Part shown: piece by piece, positions 26,697-35,307 of the stretch | Position numbering within the stretch: position 1 is the stretch's first letter | Layout: each line of letters starts with the position of its first letter | Source: Xenococcus sp. PCC 7305 | GTDB lineage: Bacteria > Cyanobacteriota > Cyanobacteriia > Cyanobacteriales > Xenococcaceae | Length of the DNA: 38,512 nt | Direction: 5' to 3' | NCBI RefSeq assembly: GCF_000332055.1 | Contig: NZ_ALVZ01000178.1 | Location: 1 to 38,512 of the forward strand | Notes under the pieces: generated by a model | Databases searched by the model: none | What the model was told of the DNA's origin: nothing | The model's input: only the letters and a program-made list of their open reading frames with translations | Made by a program: the position numbers and the translations under genes

Positions 26697-27518
26697 ATGC
26701 AAGCAAGAGATGTGATGACTACGGATGTCTTGACTATTGATGAGTCGACTAAAGTCGATGATGCCATCATAATCATGGAAGAAAATGGTTTGAGCTCTCT
26801 AATAATTGAGCCTCTAGATAAAAAAGACAGCTATGGCATTATCACGGAAATAGATGTTTTATCTAAGGTGGTGGCCAGGGGTCATAATCCCGCAAGGTTA
26901 TCTGTTCGTGAAATTATGACTAAGCCTTGTATAGAAGTCAAACCAGATCTCGATATCCAATCTGTTGCTCAGTTATTTGCTAAAACTGGTATTTGTGCTG
27001 CTCCGATTGTTCAAAAAAGACTTTTTAGCCCGAAAAAACTTTTGGGGGTCATTTCTATAAGAGATCTGATTTTTTCCGGGAATTTTGTTGGGCAGACTAA
27101 TCAGTCAAAAGGTTTGAAGCAAGACAGGACCGCAGGCTATCGCCAGAGAGTGATTCCAGATTTACAACAGGGTAAATCGGCTAGAATAAGTCAAGATAGC
27201 TTAACCGATTATCAGCGCTTAAGATCCCAGGGAGAGATTAGCGCCTACTCTACTCAAATAATTAATAAAATGCCCCCCCAGGAGCCAACCAACTCTCCTA
27301 GCGAATTTGAGGGACAGTCTGAGCAGAAAGAAGATAATCCCCAACAAGTAACTCCAGATTCCCCCGAACAGGAAACTTCAGATTCTCCCCAGAAAAAATC
27401 GACTAGACTGGGGAATGAAAAGTTAACTGATTATCAGCGTTTAAGAGCCGAGGGCGCAATCAGCCGCTACTCAACTCGCATTTTTGATAAAATGCCTCCA
27501 GAATGCGATGATGGCTAA
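26697..27518 (+). CDS. CBS-domain pair protein with a duplicated C-terminal motif
   Basis: The 273-residue product starts with two CBS domains (about 3-60 and 68-130; RDVMTTDVLTIDE and REIMTKPCIEVKP), which in other proteins bind adenine nucleotides and sense energy state. After residue 160 there is a 27-residue motif, LTDYQRLRSQGEISAYST onward (169-195), repeated at 243-269 with 19 of 27 identities. An acidic Pro/Ser/Gln-rich linker lies between the copies. No catalytic domain is attached. The repeats may be short linear binding motifs for a partner. It is not the known CBS-CP12 fusion, since no CP12 cysteines are present. Confidence 0.85.
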   Translation: MQARDVMTTDVLTIDESTKVDDAIIIMEENGLSSLIIEPLDKKDSYGIITEIDVLSKVVARGHNPARLSVREIMTKPCIEVKPDLDIQSVAQLFAKTGICAAPIVQKRLFSPKKLLGVISIRDLIFSGNFVGQTNQSKGLKQDRTAGYRQRVIPDLQQGKSARISQDSLTDYQRLRSQGEISAYSTQIINKMPPQEPTNSPSEFEGQSEQKEDNPQQVTPDSPEQETSDSPQKKSTRLGNEKLTDYQRLRAEGAISRYSTRIFDKMPPECDDG

Positions 27519-27537
27519 TATAAAACATTTTGAGTGA

Positions 27538-28176
27538 TCATCTTCCCAGAGCATGAAGTTGATTGATAACTTTGGCACATTCTGTAGTGACAGCGGTTAA
27601 TTCTTCTCTTTTCGTAGATTGTGGGGGAGCGATCAAATCTCCAATCCTAATGGTAAGAGGTATTGGTTTCGGGACAGATGATCCTGATAATATTCTTTCT
27701 GTGCCCCATAAACTTATCGGAATGAGGGGAACTTGCGCTTTGGCTGCAATCAAGGCAGCACCGGATTTTGGGTTGGTGATTTTGCCATCCTTGGTGCGAG
27801 TCCCTTGCAGAAAAATTCCCGCGATCCAACCAGATTCTAGGGCTTGCATGGTGGAGCGGATTGCTGAGCGATCGCTGATGCTTCTGTTAACTGGATAGGC
27901 GCCATAAAGCTCGATCGCATTTTTAAAGACAGGAATCTCGAATAATTCTTGCTTGGCCATAAAAGCTACAGGACGACCAATACAATTGGAAATAATCGGT
28001 GGGTCGAAGTAACTTGCATGATTACTTACTGCGATCGCCGCACCCGATTTGGGGACATGGGCTGCCCCATAAATATTAGCTCTAAAATAAGTATGTAATA
28101 AAGGACTAACAACTGGCCATTTCAACAGGTGGTAAAGTACTAAACTAGCAATGGGTTCTCGATTCTTAGCTACCAC
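27538..28176 (-). CDS. plsC: 1-acyl-glycerol-3-phosphate acyltransferase-like protein (PlsC family)
   Basis: The 212-residue product has the acyltransferase HX4D motif (NHASYFD, H53 and D58) and the later GTR motif as FLQGTRTKDG (Q124), where most PlsC proteins have Glu before Gly-Thr-Arg. PlsC makes phosphatidic acid from lysophosphatidic acid at the cytoplasmic face of the membrane. The Gln may be usual in a cyanobacterial subfamily with different acceptor preference; this cannot be settled here. It is divergent from the MidA-like gene, with only 21 bp between start codons. Confidence 0.88.
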   Translation of the reverse strand: MVAKNREPIASLVLYHLLKWPVVSPLLHTYFRANIYGAAHVPKSGAAIAVSNHASYFDPPIISNCIGRPVAFMAKQELFEIPVFKNAIELYGAYPVNRSISDRSAIRSTMQALESGWIAGIFLQGTRTKDGKITNPKSGAALIAAKAQVPLIPISLWGTERILSGSSVPKPIPLTIRIGDLIAPPQSTKREELTAVTTECAKVINQLHALGR

Positions 28177-28197
28177 AACTGACTCTTTTTGATTTCA

Positions 28198-29361
28198 ATG
28201 GAACATAATAATTCCCAAGCATTATACAAGATTGTTCTGGAAAAAATTCGTCAATCTCCTAAGTCACAGCTTACTTTTGCCGAGTATATAGATTTGGTTT
28301 TATATGATACTCAGTATGGCTACTACAGTTCAGGTTCCGTGGGAATTGGAGCTCAGGGAGATTTTTTTACGGCAGTTTCTCTCGGCAAAGATTTCGGTGA
28401 ATTGTTAGCAATTCAGTTATGGCAGATGTGGCAAAAGTTGGAATGCCCGAAAAATTTCGCTTTGGTAGAAATGGGGGCCGGCAATGGTGATTTAGCTAGG
28501 GATATTCTTAATTATCTACAAGAATATTATCCTGATTTTATCGATACTATCGATTATATTATTATCGAAAAATCTCCTGCTTTAAGAGAAATTCAAGAAC
28601 AAAAGCTAGCAAATATTAACAATATTAATCTTACTTGGAAATCCTGGTCTGAAATCCCTGATAATCAGTTAATTGGCTGTTGTTTTTCTAATGAATTGAT
28701 AGATGCGTTTCCTGTTCATCAAATAGTTATTAATCATCAAAGATTACAGGAAGTATTTGTCACAGAAGAAGCAGGAAAAATAATAGAGAAATATGATAAT
28801 CCTTCTACAGCCAAACTGCGAGAATATTTTGATTTGATAGGGATAAATATTATAAAACAAGATTACCCTCAAGACTATCGTACCGAGGTTAATTTGATGG
28901 CATTGTCATGGGTTGAAGAGATCGCAAAGAAGTTACAGCGAGGATATATTTTGACTATTGACTACGGTTATCAGGCCGCAAAATACTATCATCCCCAAAG
29001 AAGTCAGGGAACTTTAAAATGCTATTATCAGCATCGTCACCATAATAATCCCTATGTCAATTTGGGACGACAAGATATTACGACACATGTTGATTTTACT
29101 GCTTTAGAAAATCAAGGGATCAAATGTGGATTGGCAACAGTTGGCTTTACCCAACAAGCACTATTTTTAATGGCTTTGGGTCTAAGCGATCGCCTTCAAG
29201 AACTATCTACTGGTAAATATAATCTCCAAGAAATATTTAACAGAAGAGACGCACTTCATCAACTAATTAATCCTGATGGATTGGGCGGGTTTGGCGTATT
29301 AATTCAAGGTAAGAATTTGACTCCAGAACAACATCAGCTCCAAGGTATTAAGATGGGTTGA
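28198..29361 (+). CDS. MidA/NDUFAF7-like SAM-dependent methyltransferase
   Basis: The 387-residue product belongs to the COG1565 family: FAEYIDLVLYDTQYGYYSSG, GAQGDFFTAVSLGKDFGELL, motif I LVEMGAGNGDLARDIL, and ELIDAFPVH, YILTIDYGYQ, GRQDITTHVDFTAL later on. Mitochondrial NDUFAF7 dimethylates an Arg of the complex I subunit NDUFS2; the related NDH-1 subunit NdhH is a plausible substrate in cyanobacteria but this is inference. I chose the ATG at 28198 rather than a TTG nine bases upstream. Confidence 0.88.
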   Translation: MEHNNSQALYKIVLEKIRQSPKSQLTFAEYIDLVLYDTQYGYYSSGSVGIGAQGDFFTAVSLGKDFGELLAIQLWQMWQKLECPKNFALVEMGAGNGDLARDILNYLQEYYPDFIDTIDYIIIEKSPALREIQEQKLANINNINLTWKSWSEIPDNQLIGCCFSNELIDAFPVHQIVINHQRLQEVFVTEEAGKIIEKYDNPSTAKLREYFDLIGINIIKQDYPQDYRTEVNLMALSWVEEIAKKLQRGYILTIDYGYQAAKYYHPQRSQGTLKCYYQHRHHNNPYVNLGRQDITTHVDFTALENQGIKCGLATVGFTQQALFLMALGLSDRLQELSTGKYNLQEIFNRRDALHQLINPDGLGGFGVLIQGKNLTPEQHQLQGIKMG

Positions 29362-29474
29362 TCAGTTTCGCAGAATAGAACTCTTGCATAACTCATCGAG
29401 AGCATTGCTATTAAACTCTATAGAATAACTGAAATTTGTATTTTGCCAGAGGTCTAATTTTATCGGTAAATCCT

Positions 29475-30653
29475 ATGAGCGATCGCATAATTGTTTGGGC
29501 TAAAGTTTGGGGTATAGCTGCTACCCAGGGAGCGATGACTTTATGCTGGGTGATTTATAATCTCTACTTCCCGATATTATTAGTTCAGTTTGGTTTTAGT
29601 AAGGAATTTGCCGTCACTTTACTCATTGTAGAAAATGCCTTAGAAGCTTTTATCGAACCATTATTTGGTGCCATTGCTGATAATCAACAACAAAAAATTG
29701 GCAGTAAAATACCTTTGATATCTTTGGGAATAGGGATGTCATCGGTTTTATTTATTTTGCTGCCTATAGTGGTAATTTTTACCACTCCTACTGAAATATG
29801 GCGATGGGTTTTGCCTGCATTAGCAGTAATCTGGGCGTCTGCTATGGCAATATTCCGCGCGCCGACAATGGCGTTATTAAGGCAAACTGCTCCGACCAAT
29901 AAGTTGCCTCAAGCCGCGAGTATTTTAAGTCTGGTGGGTGGCGTGGTTGGAGCATTTCGTTTTGACGCTTATGGTGTGATTATAAGCCTTGGTGCTGGTT
30001 TTGCCTTTGCGATCGGGTCGATCGCGCTGCTGGCTGCTGGAGCAATGTTACGCTGGCTAAATCCTCCCGGTTTCCCGAAAATAAAAGATCGCCAACCACA
30101 GAAGGAACCAGAAAGTAATTTAAAATTTGTTTTAGTCTTTTTAACGGGGATTAGTGTTGCTTGGAGCCTACGTTTTTTAATTCCCACAGTTAACAATTTT
30201 TTAACTCTTGAATGGGGAGAAGCCTATACCAAAATTGCCATGACTTTATTTTTTGTCGGGTTAGGCTTGACTGCTTTGCCGGTAGGAAAAATTGCGACAA
30301 AATGGGGCAACTCTCGGGGAATATTATTCGGCTGTGGTCTAACTATCATCAGTTCTCATTTGGTAAAAAATCTAGATGTTTCTAGTGCAAAAATTGCCTT
30401 GATCTTAATAATAATTATTGGCTTTAGTTTTGTCTTGAATGGAGCCATTCCCTTCGTGCTCGCATTGATTAATAAATCAAGATCTGGCTTCGGACTTGGT
30501 GTCTATTTTGGCGGTTTAAGTGCCGGTGTTAGTTTTTTTGATATTGTTTTTAAGAACTTGATGAAGTTGTCATCAGATTTTAATTTGACTGGGTCAACTC
30601 TCGCTTTGTTATTAATCATCCTTTGGATTCTGCTTAGTTCTAATTTTGAATAG
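29475..30653 (+). CDS. MFS-type transporter, tandem copy 1
   Basis: The 392-residue membrane protein has about 11-12 hydrophobic segments and motifs shared with the next gene: AKVWGIAATQGAMTL, FEP/IEPLFGAIADNQQQKIGSK and IFRAPTMALLRQTAP. The loop after IADNQQQKIGSK matches the cytoplasmic loop 2-3 of the major facilitator superfamily. I chose ATG 29475 (MSDRIIVWAKVW) because the second copy begins identically; a TTG upstream is less likely. The substrate is unknown. It is a tandem paralogue of 30702-31913. Confidence 0.85.
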   Translation: MSDRIIVWAKVWGIAATQGAMTLCWVIYNLYFPILLVQFGFSKEFAVTLLIVENALEAFIEPLFGAIADNQQQKIGSKIPLISLGIGMSSVLFILLPIVVIFTTPTEIWRWVLPALAVIWASAMAIFRAPTMALLRQTAPTNKLPQAASILSLVGGVVGAFRFDAYGVIISLGAGFAFAIGSIALLAAGAMLRWLNPPGFPKIKDRQPQKEPESNLKFVLVFLTGISVAWSLRFLIPTVNNFLTLEWGEAYTKIAMTLFFVGLGLTALPVGKIATKWGNSRGILFGCGLTIISSHLVKNLDVSSAKIALILIIIIGFSFVLNGAIPFVLALINKSRSGFGLGVYFGGLSAGVSFFDIVFKNLMKLSSDFNLTGSTLALLLIILWILLSSNFE

Positions 30654-30701
30654 TTAATTGCTGATAGAATTATCCTTAATTATTTTTATCGGCAAATATA
30701 T

Positions 30702-31913
30702 ATGAGCGATCGCATAATTCTTTGGGCGAAAGTTTGGGGGGTCGCCACAACCCAAGGCGCTATCACTTTATCTTGGGTGATTTATAATCTTTATTTCCCC
30801 ATACTACTTGTGCAATTTGGTTTCACTAAAGAATTTGCCATTACTATCCTTATTGTGGAAAATATCTTAGAGTCCTTTGTTGAACCAGTATTTGGGGCTA
30901 TTTCGGATCAGCAACAACAAAAAATTGGCAGTAAAATACCTCTAATTTCTGTGGGAATAGTCCTCTCTTCGATTTTATTTATTTTGCTTCCTGTGGTGGC
31001 AATTTTTACAACCCCCAGTCAAGTATGGCGATGGAGTTTACCAGTACTAGCAGTAATCTGGGCCTTTGGTATGGCAATATTTCGTGCGCCGACAATGGCA
31101 TTGTTAGAAGAAACTGCCCCGGTGGATAAGCTGCCCCAGGCTGCTAGCATTCTGACTTTGGTGAGTGAAGTTGTGGGCACATTGAGTTTTATCGCCCATG
31201 ATTTTATTCTCGGTATTGGTGCTAGTTTTGCCTTTGCGATCGGCTCAATTGCCTTATTAATTGCTGGAGCTAGACTAAGATGGCTTAACCCTCCGAGAAT
31301 GCCCCAATTTGCTAAAGAGGAAATTGCCGAACAGGAAGAAGAGGAAGAGGAAGAGGAAGAAGAGGGCAAAAGTCATTACGCTAAGTTTATTCTGGTTTGT
31401 TTAGCGGGAATTAGTATTGCTTGGAGTTTGCATTTTTTGAACCCCGCATTACAGCAATTTTTTACTATTCAATGGGGAGAAGATAATACCGAAATTGCCA
31501 TGACTTTATTTGATGTCGGGTTGGGTTTTGCTGCTTTAGTCGTGGGGATATTAGCAACAAGATTAGGTAACTCTTGGGGGGTATTATTTGGCTGCATCTT
31601 GACCATTGTCAGCTCCAACTTACTAATTATGGGGATTTTTTCTCAGGCAACAATTGCTTTGACTCTCTGTATAATCTGGGGCTTTAGTTTTGTTTTGAAT
31701 GGGGTAATTCCTTTCGTTCTAGAACTAATTAGTTCCTCGCAATCTGGCTTGGGATTGGGTATATATTTTGGAGGCTTAAGTGCCGGCACTGCTTTTTTTG
31801 ATATTGTTTTTGAAAAATTAATTAATTTACCGCTAAATTGGTATGAGACTGGAGCAAATTTATGCTTGTTACTAATAATCAATTTGATTATTGTTGGTTT
31901 AACTCTTGATTAG
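30702..31913 (+). CDS. MFS-type transporter, tandem copy 2, with an acidic loop
   Basis: The 403-residue product is clearly paralogous to 29475-30653 over its whole length (MSDRIILWAKVWGVATTQGA, EPVFGAISDQQQQKIGSK, IFRAPTMALLEETAP, GFSFVLNGVIPFVLELI). The central cytoplasmic loop carries ten consecutive Glu residues (about 212-221), coded by a GAA/GAG run at 31335-31364, absent from copy 1. Both genes share a leader (TTTATCGG then AAAT) and a HIP1 octamer placed on the second and third codons, showing that the duplication included the upstream region. Substrate unknown. Confidence 0.85.
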   Translation: MSDRIILWAKVWGVATTQGAITLSWVIYNLYFPILLVQFGFTKEFAITILIVENILESFVEPVFGAISDQQQQKIGSKIPLISVGIVLSSILFILLPVVAIFTTPSQVWRWSLPVLAVIWAFGMAIFRAPTMALLEETAPVDKLPQAASILTLVSEVVGTLSFIAHDFILGIGASFAFAIGSIALLIAGARLRWLNPPRMPQFAKEEIAEQEEEEEEEEEEGKSHYAKFILVCLAGISIAWSLHFLNPALQQFFTIQWGEDNTEIAMTLFDVGLGFAALVVGILATRLGNSWGVLFGCILTIVSSNLLIMGIFSQATIALTLCIIWGFSFVLNGVIPFVLELISSSQSGLGLGIYFGGLSAGTAFFDIVFEKLINLPLNWYETGANLCLLLIINLIIVGLTLD

Positions 31914-32017
31914 TTAATTGTTAGCGACTAATCGACAAAACTTGCGAAATCAATGAATGTTATGATGATAAGCCCAGATAAATCTTCAGTAATAGTAAAA
32001 GCGATCGCGCCAACCCT

Positions 32018-33358
32018 ATGGATACAACCAGCAAAAAATACAATATAGTAACCTTCGGATGTCAGATGAATAAAGCCGATTCCGAACGTATGGCTGGCAT
32101 CCTCGAAGAGATGGATTTTCAATGGACGGAAGAACCTAATGATGCAGATTTAGTACTCTACAACACCTGCACGATTCGGGATAATGCCGAACAAAAAGTT
32201 TATTCCTATCTTGGGAGACAGGCCAAACGAAAACATCAAAAACCCGATCTTACTTTAGTCGTTGCTGGTTGTGTCGCTCAGCAGGAAGGAGAGCAGCTTT
32301 TGCGACGAGTTCCCGAATTAGACTTAGTAATGGGGCCGCAACATGCCAATCGGTTAGAAGACTTATTACAACAAGTATTTGATGGTAATCAGGTAGTTGC
32401 TACTGAACCCATTCATATTGTTGAGGATATAACTAAACCGCGTCGTGATAGTAAGGTGACTGCTTGGGTCAATATTATCTATGGTTGCAATGAACGCTGT
32501 AGTTATTGCGTTGTGCCCAATGTTCGAGGGACGGAGCAATCGCGCACTCCTGAGGCGATTAAGTCAGAAATGAGTGACATTGGCAAGCAAGGTTATAAGG
32601 AAATTACTTTGTTGGGGCAGAATATTGATGCCTATGGCAGGGATTTACCCGGAAGCACTCCTGAGGGTAGACATCAGCATACTCTGACCGATTTGCTTTA
32701 TTATGTCCATGATGTAGAAACTGTCGATCGCATCAGATTTGCAACCAGTCATCCTCGTTACTTCACCGAAAGGCTGATCAAAGCTTGTCAAGAACTGCCT
32801 AAGGTTTGTGAACATTTTCATATTCCCTTTCAGTCGGGAGATAATGAAATTCTCAAGGCGATGAAACGAGGTTACACTCACGAGAAATACCGCCGAATCA
32901 TTGATAAAATTCGCCATTACATGCCCGATGCTGCCATCAGTGCTGATGCAATTGTCGGGTTCCCTGGAGAAACAGAAGAGCAATTTAACAATACTCTCAA
33001 GTTGGTAGAGGATATTGGTTTTGATCTGATCAATACCGCAGCTTATTCTCCTCGTCCTGGCACTCCTGCGGCCTTATGGGAAGATCAATTAAGCGAAGAG
33101 GTCAAAAGCGATCGCCTGCAAAGATTAAATCATTTGGTGGCAACCACTGCGGCAGAACGTTCACAAAGATATTTAAATCGAGTCGAAGAAGTCTTGGTCG
33201 AAGCCCAAAACACCAAGGATACCGCTCAAGTTATGGGGCGAACTAGGGGTAATCGTTTGACTTTCTTCCCCGGCAAAATTGAAAATTTATTGGGTAAAAC
33301 TGTTAAAGTGAAAATTACGGAATATCGTGCTTTCAGCCTGACAGGGGAAATGATTTAG
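32018..33358 (+). CDS. miaB: tRNA-2-methylthio-N6-dimethylallyladenosine synthase
   Basis: MiaB adds the 2-methylthio group to i6A37 of tRNAs reading UNN codons. The 446-residue product has the N-terminal [4Fe-4S] Cys residues ([28 protein letters not shown]), the radical-SAM CxxxCxxC ([12 protein letters not shown]), [25 protein letters not shown] and a C-terminal TRAM domain (about 375-446). Length is standard. The start ATG follows a HIP1 octamer. It is followed by a heptamer array and then the phosphoribosyltransferase gene. Confidence 0.96.
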   Translation: MDTTSKKYNIVTFGCQMNKADSERMAGILEEMDFQWTEEPNDADLVLYNTCTIRDNAEQKVYSYLGRQAKRKHQKPDLTLVVAGCVAQQEGEQLLRRVPELDLVMGPQHANRLEDLLQQVFDGNQVVATEPIHIVEDITKPRRDSKVTAWVNIIYGCNERCSYCVVPNVRGTEQSRTPEAIKSEMSDIGKQGYKEITLLGQNIDAYGRDLPGSTPEGRHQHTLTDLLYYVHDVETVDRIRFATSHPRYFTERLIKACQELPKVCEHFHIPFQSGDNEILKAMKRGYTHEKYRRIIDKIRHYMPDAAISADAIVGFPGETEEQFNNTLKLVEDIGFDLINTAAYSPRPGTPAALWEDQLSEEVKSDRLQRLNHLVATTAAERSQRYLNRVEEVLVEAQNTKDTAQVMGRTRGNRLTFFPGKIENLLGKTVKVKITEYRAFSLTGEMI

Positions 33359-33360
33359 AA

Positions 33361-33397
33361 GGCAGAGGGCAGAAGGCAGAGGGCAGAAGGCAGATGG
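33361..33397. repeat. Heptanucleotide tandem repeat (GGCAGAR)x5
   Basis: Five 7-bp units, GGCAGAG alternating with GGCAGAA, ending in GGCAGAT, directly after the miaB stop codon. The same unit family recurs at 36007-36034. Confidence 0.92.
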
Positions 33398-33467
33398 CTT
33401 AGCTTTGCTCACAAGTTCCTCAGACTTATATCTTATTCTAAAACTGGGTCACTCTCAGTATAGTTAC

Positions 33468-33473
33468 GGAGGT
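33468..33473 (+). promoter_or_regulatory. Ribosome binding site of the phosphoribosyltransferase
   Basis: GGAGGT lies 7 bases before the ATG at 33481 and confirms this start. Confidence 0.65.
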
Positions 33474-33480
33474 CAGCGAT

Positions 33481-34170
33481 ATGAGTATCATTTTGACCAA
33501 TAGGCGAGAAGCTGGTCGAAGATTAGCCAGAAAACTCTCTGCTTATGCTAACCATCCTCAAACTGTAGTATTGGGGTTGCCCCGTGGTGGCGTGCCAGTC
33601 GCCTATGAGATTGCTAAAGCTTTGAATCTTCCCTTGGATGTTTGTCTCGTCAAGAAATTAGCATTGCCTGAAAACCCAGAATTTGCCATTGGTGCGATCG
33701 CAGAAGATTCTCTAATTACTAACTACAGCGGTGAAGTAATAATTGTTGATGAAAACACAAGGAAAATCAAGGGGTTAGATAAAGCAAAGATTAACGCGAT
33801 CGCCGCGCAACAGAAAGCCGAATTACAATGGCGCGATCGCTGTTACCGACATTTTCGTGCTCCAAGGGAAATTTGTGATCAAACGGTGATTTTAGTCGAT
33901 GATGGGGTTGCGACAGGATTAACTATTCATGCTGCCGTCACTGCCTTAAATCAACATAAGCCAGAAAAAATTATTATTGCCGTACCAGTTATCTCCTTGC
34001 AAATTATCAAACAGTTAAAATATCAATTGGAGAAGATTGAAATTATCTGTGTCAACTCACCACAATCTCTTTCTGCTGTTAGTTTTTGGTACGAAGATTT
34101 TTCCGAAACCACAGATCGGGAGGTCTGTGAGCTGCTCTCAGAATTTGCCCCGCAATTGATTAAAAAATAG
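33481..34170 (+). CDS. Predicted phosphoribosyltransferase (COG1926 type)
   Basis: The 229-residue product has GLPRGGVPVAYEIA near the N-terminus (about 32-45) and the PRPP-binding loop VILVDDGVATGLTIHAAV (about 136-153). An insertion between them holds a helical hood. The family is widespread but poorly characterised, sometimes fused to or next to dienelactone hydrolase-like domains, absent here. The C-terminal WYEDFSETTDREV is also family-typical. The base substrate is unknown. Confidence 0.85.
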   Translation: MSIILTNRREAGRRLARKLSAYANHPQTVVLGLPRGGVPVAYEIAKALNLPLDVCLVKKLALPENPEFAIGAIAEDSLITNYSGEVIIVDENTRKIKGLDKAKINAIAAQQKAELQWRDRCYRHFRAPREICDQTVILVDDGVATGLTIHAAVTALNQHKPEKIIIAVPVISLQIIKQLKYQLEKIEIICVNSPQSLSAVSFWYEDFSETTDREVCELLSEFAPQLIKK

Positions 34171-34214
34171 TCATAGCGATCGCGAACTATCATATTTTAA
34201 CTATTATAATTTAG

Positions 34215-34306
34215 CTTTTTGTGGTAAAAACCCATAAGAAAAGTTATGAATATGGACTTTTGCATTGATTTTAATGTATGATTCATGGCGAATAGACCAC
34301 AAAAAG
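34215..34306. promoter_or_regulatory. Perfect 11-bp inverted repeat upstream of the LysR gene
   Basis: CTTTTTGTGGT (34215-34225) and its exact reverse complement (34296-34306) are separated by 70 bp, about 40-130 bp before the regulator start. This could be a pair of operator half-sites for a looping regulator, or a long-range stem in the leader RNA. Confidence 0.5.
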
Positions 34307-34343
34307 TCTCTAGATTTAAAACTATCTGAAGGAGAAACAAATA

Positions 34344-35279
34344 TTGATACCCGCAACTCTACACCAACTTAAAGTATTTGAAACTGTTGCTCGTCATGGT
34401 AGTTTTACTCGCGCTGCGGAAGAATTATCGATAACTCAACCAACGGTTTCTAGCCAAGTCAAACAACTGACCAAAGCTGTTGGATTGCCATTATTTGAAC
34501 AAATTGGCAAAAGCCTCTATCTTACTGATGCGGGGACAGAATTACTATCCACCTGTCAAGATGTTTTCGAGAGATTAACTAATTTCCAGATGACGGTCGC
34601 CGATCTCAAGGGTATGAAGCAAGGACAATTAAAGCTAGCGGTAATTACTACTGCTAAATATTTTATTCCTCGCTTATTGGGCTCTTTTTGTCAAAAGTAT
34701 CCGGGCATTGATGTGACTTTAAAAGTTACAAATCATAAAACAATTCAACAAAGAATTCTCAACAATGAAGATGATTTATATATTGTGAGTAATCCTCCCC
34801 AAGAAATAGATTTATATAGTCAGTCTTTTTTGGATAATCCCTTGGTAGTTGTCGCTAATAAAAAACATCATTTAGCCGGTAAATCTATGGTTGCGATCTC
34901 AGAACTTGACGGGGAACCATTTATTATGCGGGAACAAGGATCTGGCACGAGAGAAGCGGTTTTAAAATTATTTAATCAACATGATATTTCGGTTCGGGTT
35001 CGTCTAGAACTAGGTAGTAATGAAGCTATCAAGCAGGCGATCGCAGGTGGCCTAGGGATTTCTGTATTATCAGAACATTGTTTGATTTCCGAGGGAAAAT
35101 CAGGAGAATTAACTATCTTAGATATTGAAGGTTTTCCCATCGAGAGAAGATGGTATGTTTCTTATATTGCCGGAAAAAAGCTTTCCACTATTGCTAAAAC
35201 ATTTTTAGATTATTTATTGGAGGAAAGCCCAAAGGTGACTTTTCCTGCTTCTAGTATATTGACTGCATCTGTCAAATAA
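34344..35279 (+). CDS. LysR-family regulator, CmpR/CbbR-like
   Basis: The 311-residue product has an N-terminal winged helix-turn-helix (LHQLKVFETVARHGSFTRAA, ITQPTVSSQVKQLTKAVG) and a LysR effector domain. The N-terminus resembles CmpR, the activator of bicarbonate-transporter genes in cyanobacteria, more than NdhR or RbcR, from memory. No carbon-uptake genes are adjacent, so this assignment is loose. The TTG at 34344 is chosen because AAGGAG (34329-34334) is correctly spaced before it and the next in-frame Met is inside the domain. A perfect inverted repeat lies upstream. ureF follows after 14 bp. Confidence 0.85.
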   Translation: MIPATLHQLKVFETVARHGSFTRAAEELSITQPTVSSQVKQLTKAVGLPLFEQIGKSLYLTDAGTELLSTCQDVFERLTNFQMTVADLKGMKQGQLKLAVITTAKYFIPRLLGSFCQKYPGIDVTLKVTNHKTIQQRILNNEDDLYIVSNPPQEIDLYSQSFLDNPLVVVANKKHHLAGKSMVAISELDGEPFIMREQGSGTREAVLKLFNQHDISVRVRLELGSNEAIKQAIAGGLGISVLSEHCLISEGKSGELTILDIEGFPIERRWYVSYIAGKKLSTIAKTFLDYLLEESPKVTFPASSILTASVK

Positions 35280-35286
35280 TTAAAAA

Positions 35287-35307
35287 TTGAAAATTGAAAA
35301 TTGAAAA
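35287..35307. repeat. Heptanucleotide tandem repeat (TTGAAAA)x3 over the ureF start
   Basis: Three perfect units lie between the LysR stop codon and ureF. Each has a TTG in a different reading frame; only the middle one (35294) is in the ureF frame, and a TGA stop (35288) lies just upstream of it in that frame. Confidence 0.88.

Noticed and set aside
26522-26776. 84-codon minus-strand frame overlapping the start of the CBS gene
   Set aside because: It overlaps the strong ribosome site and coding start of the CBS gene on the opposite strand and has no family resemblance.
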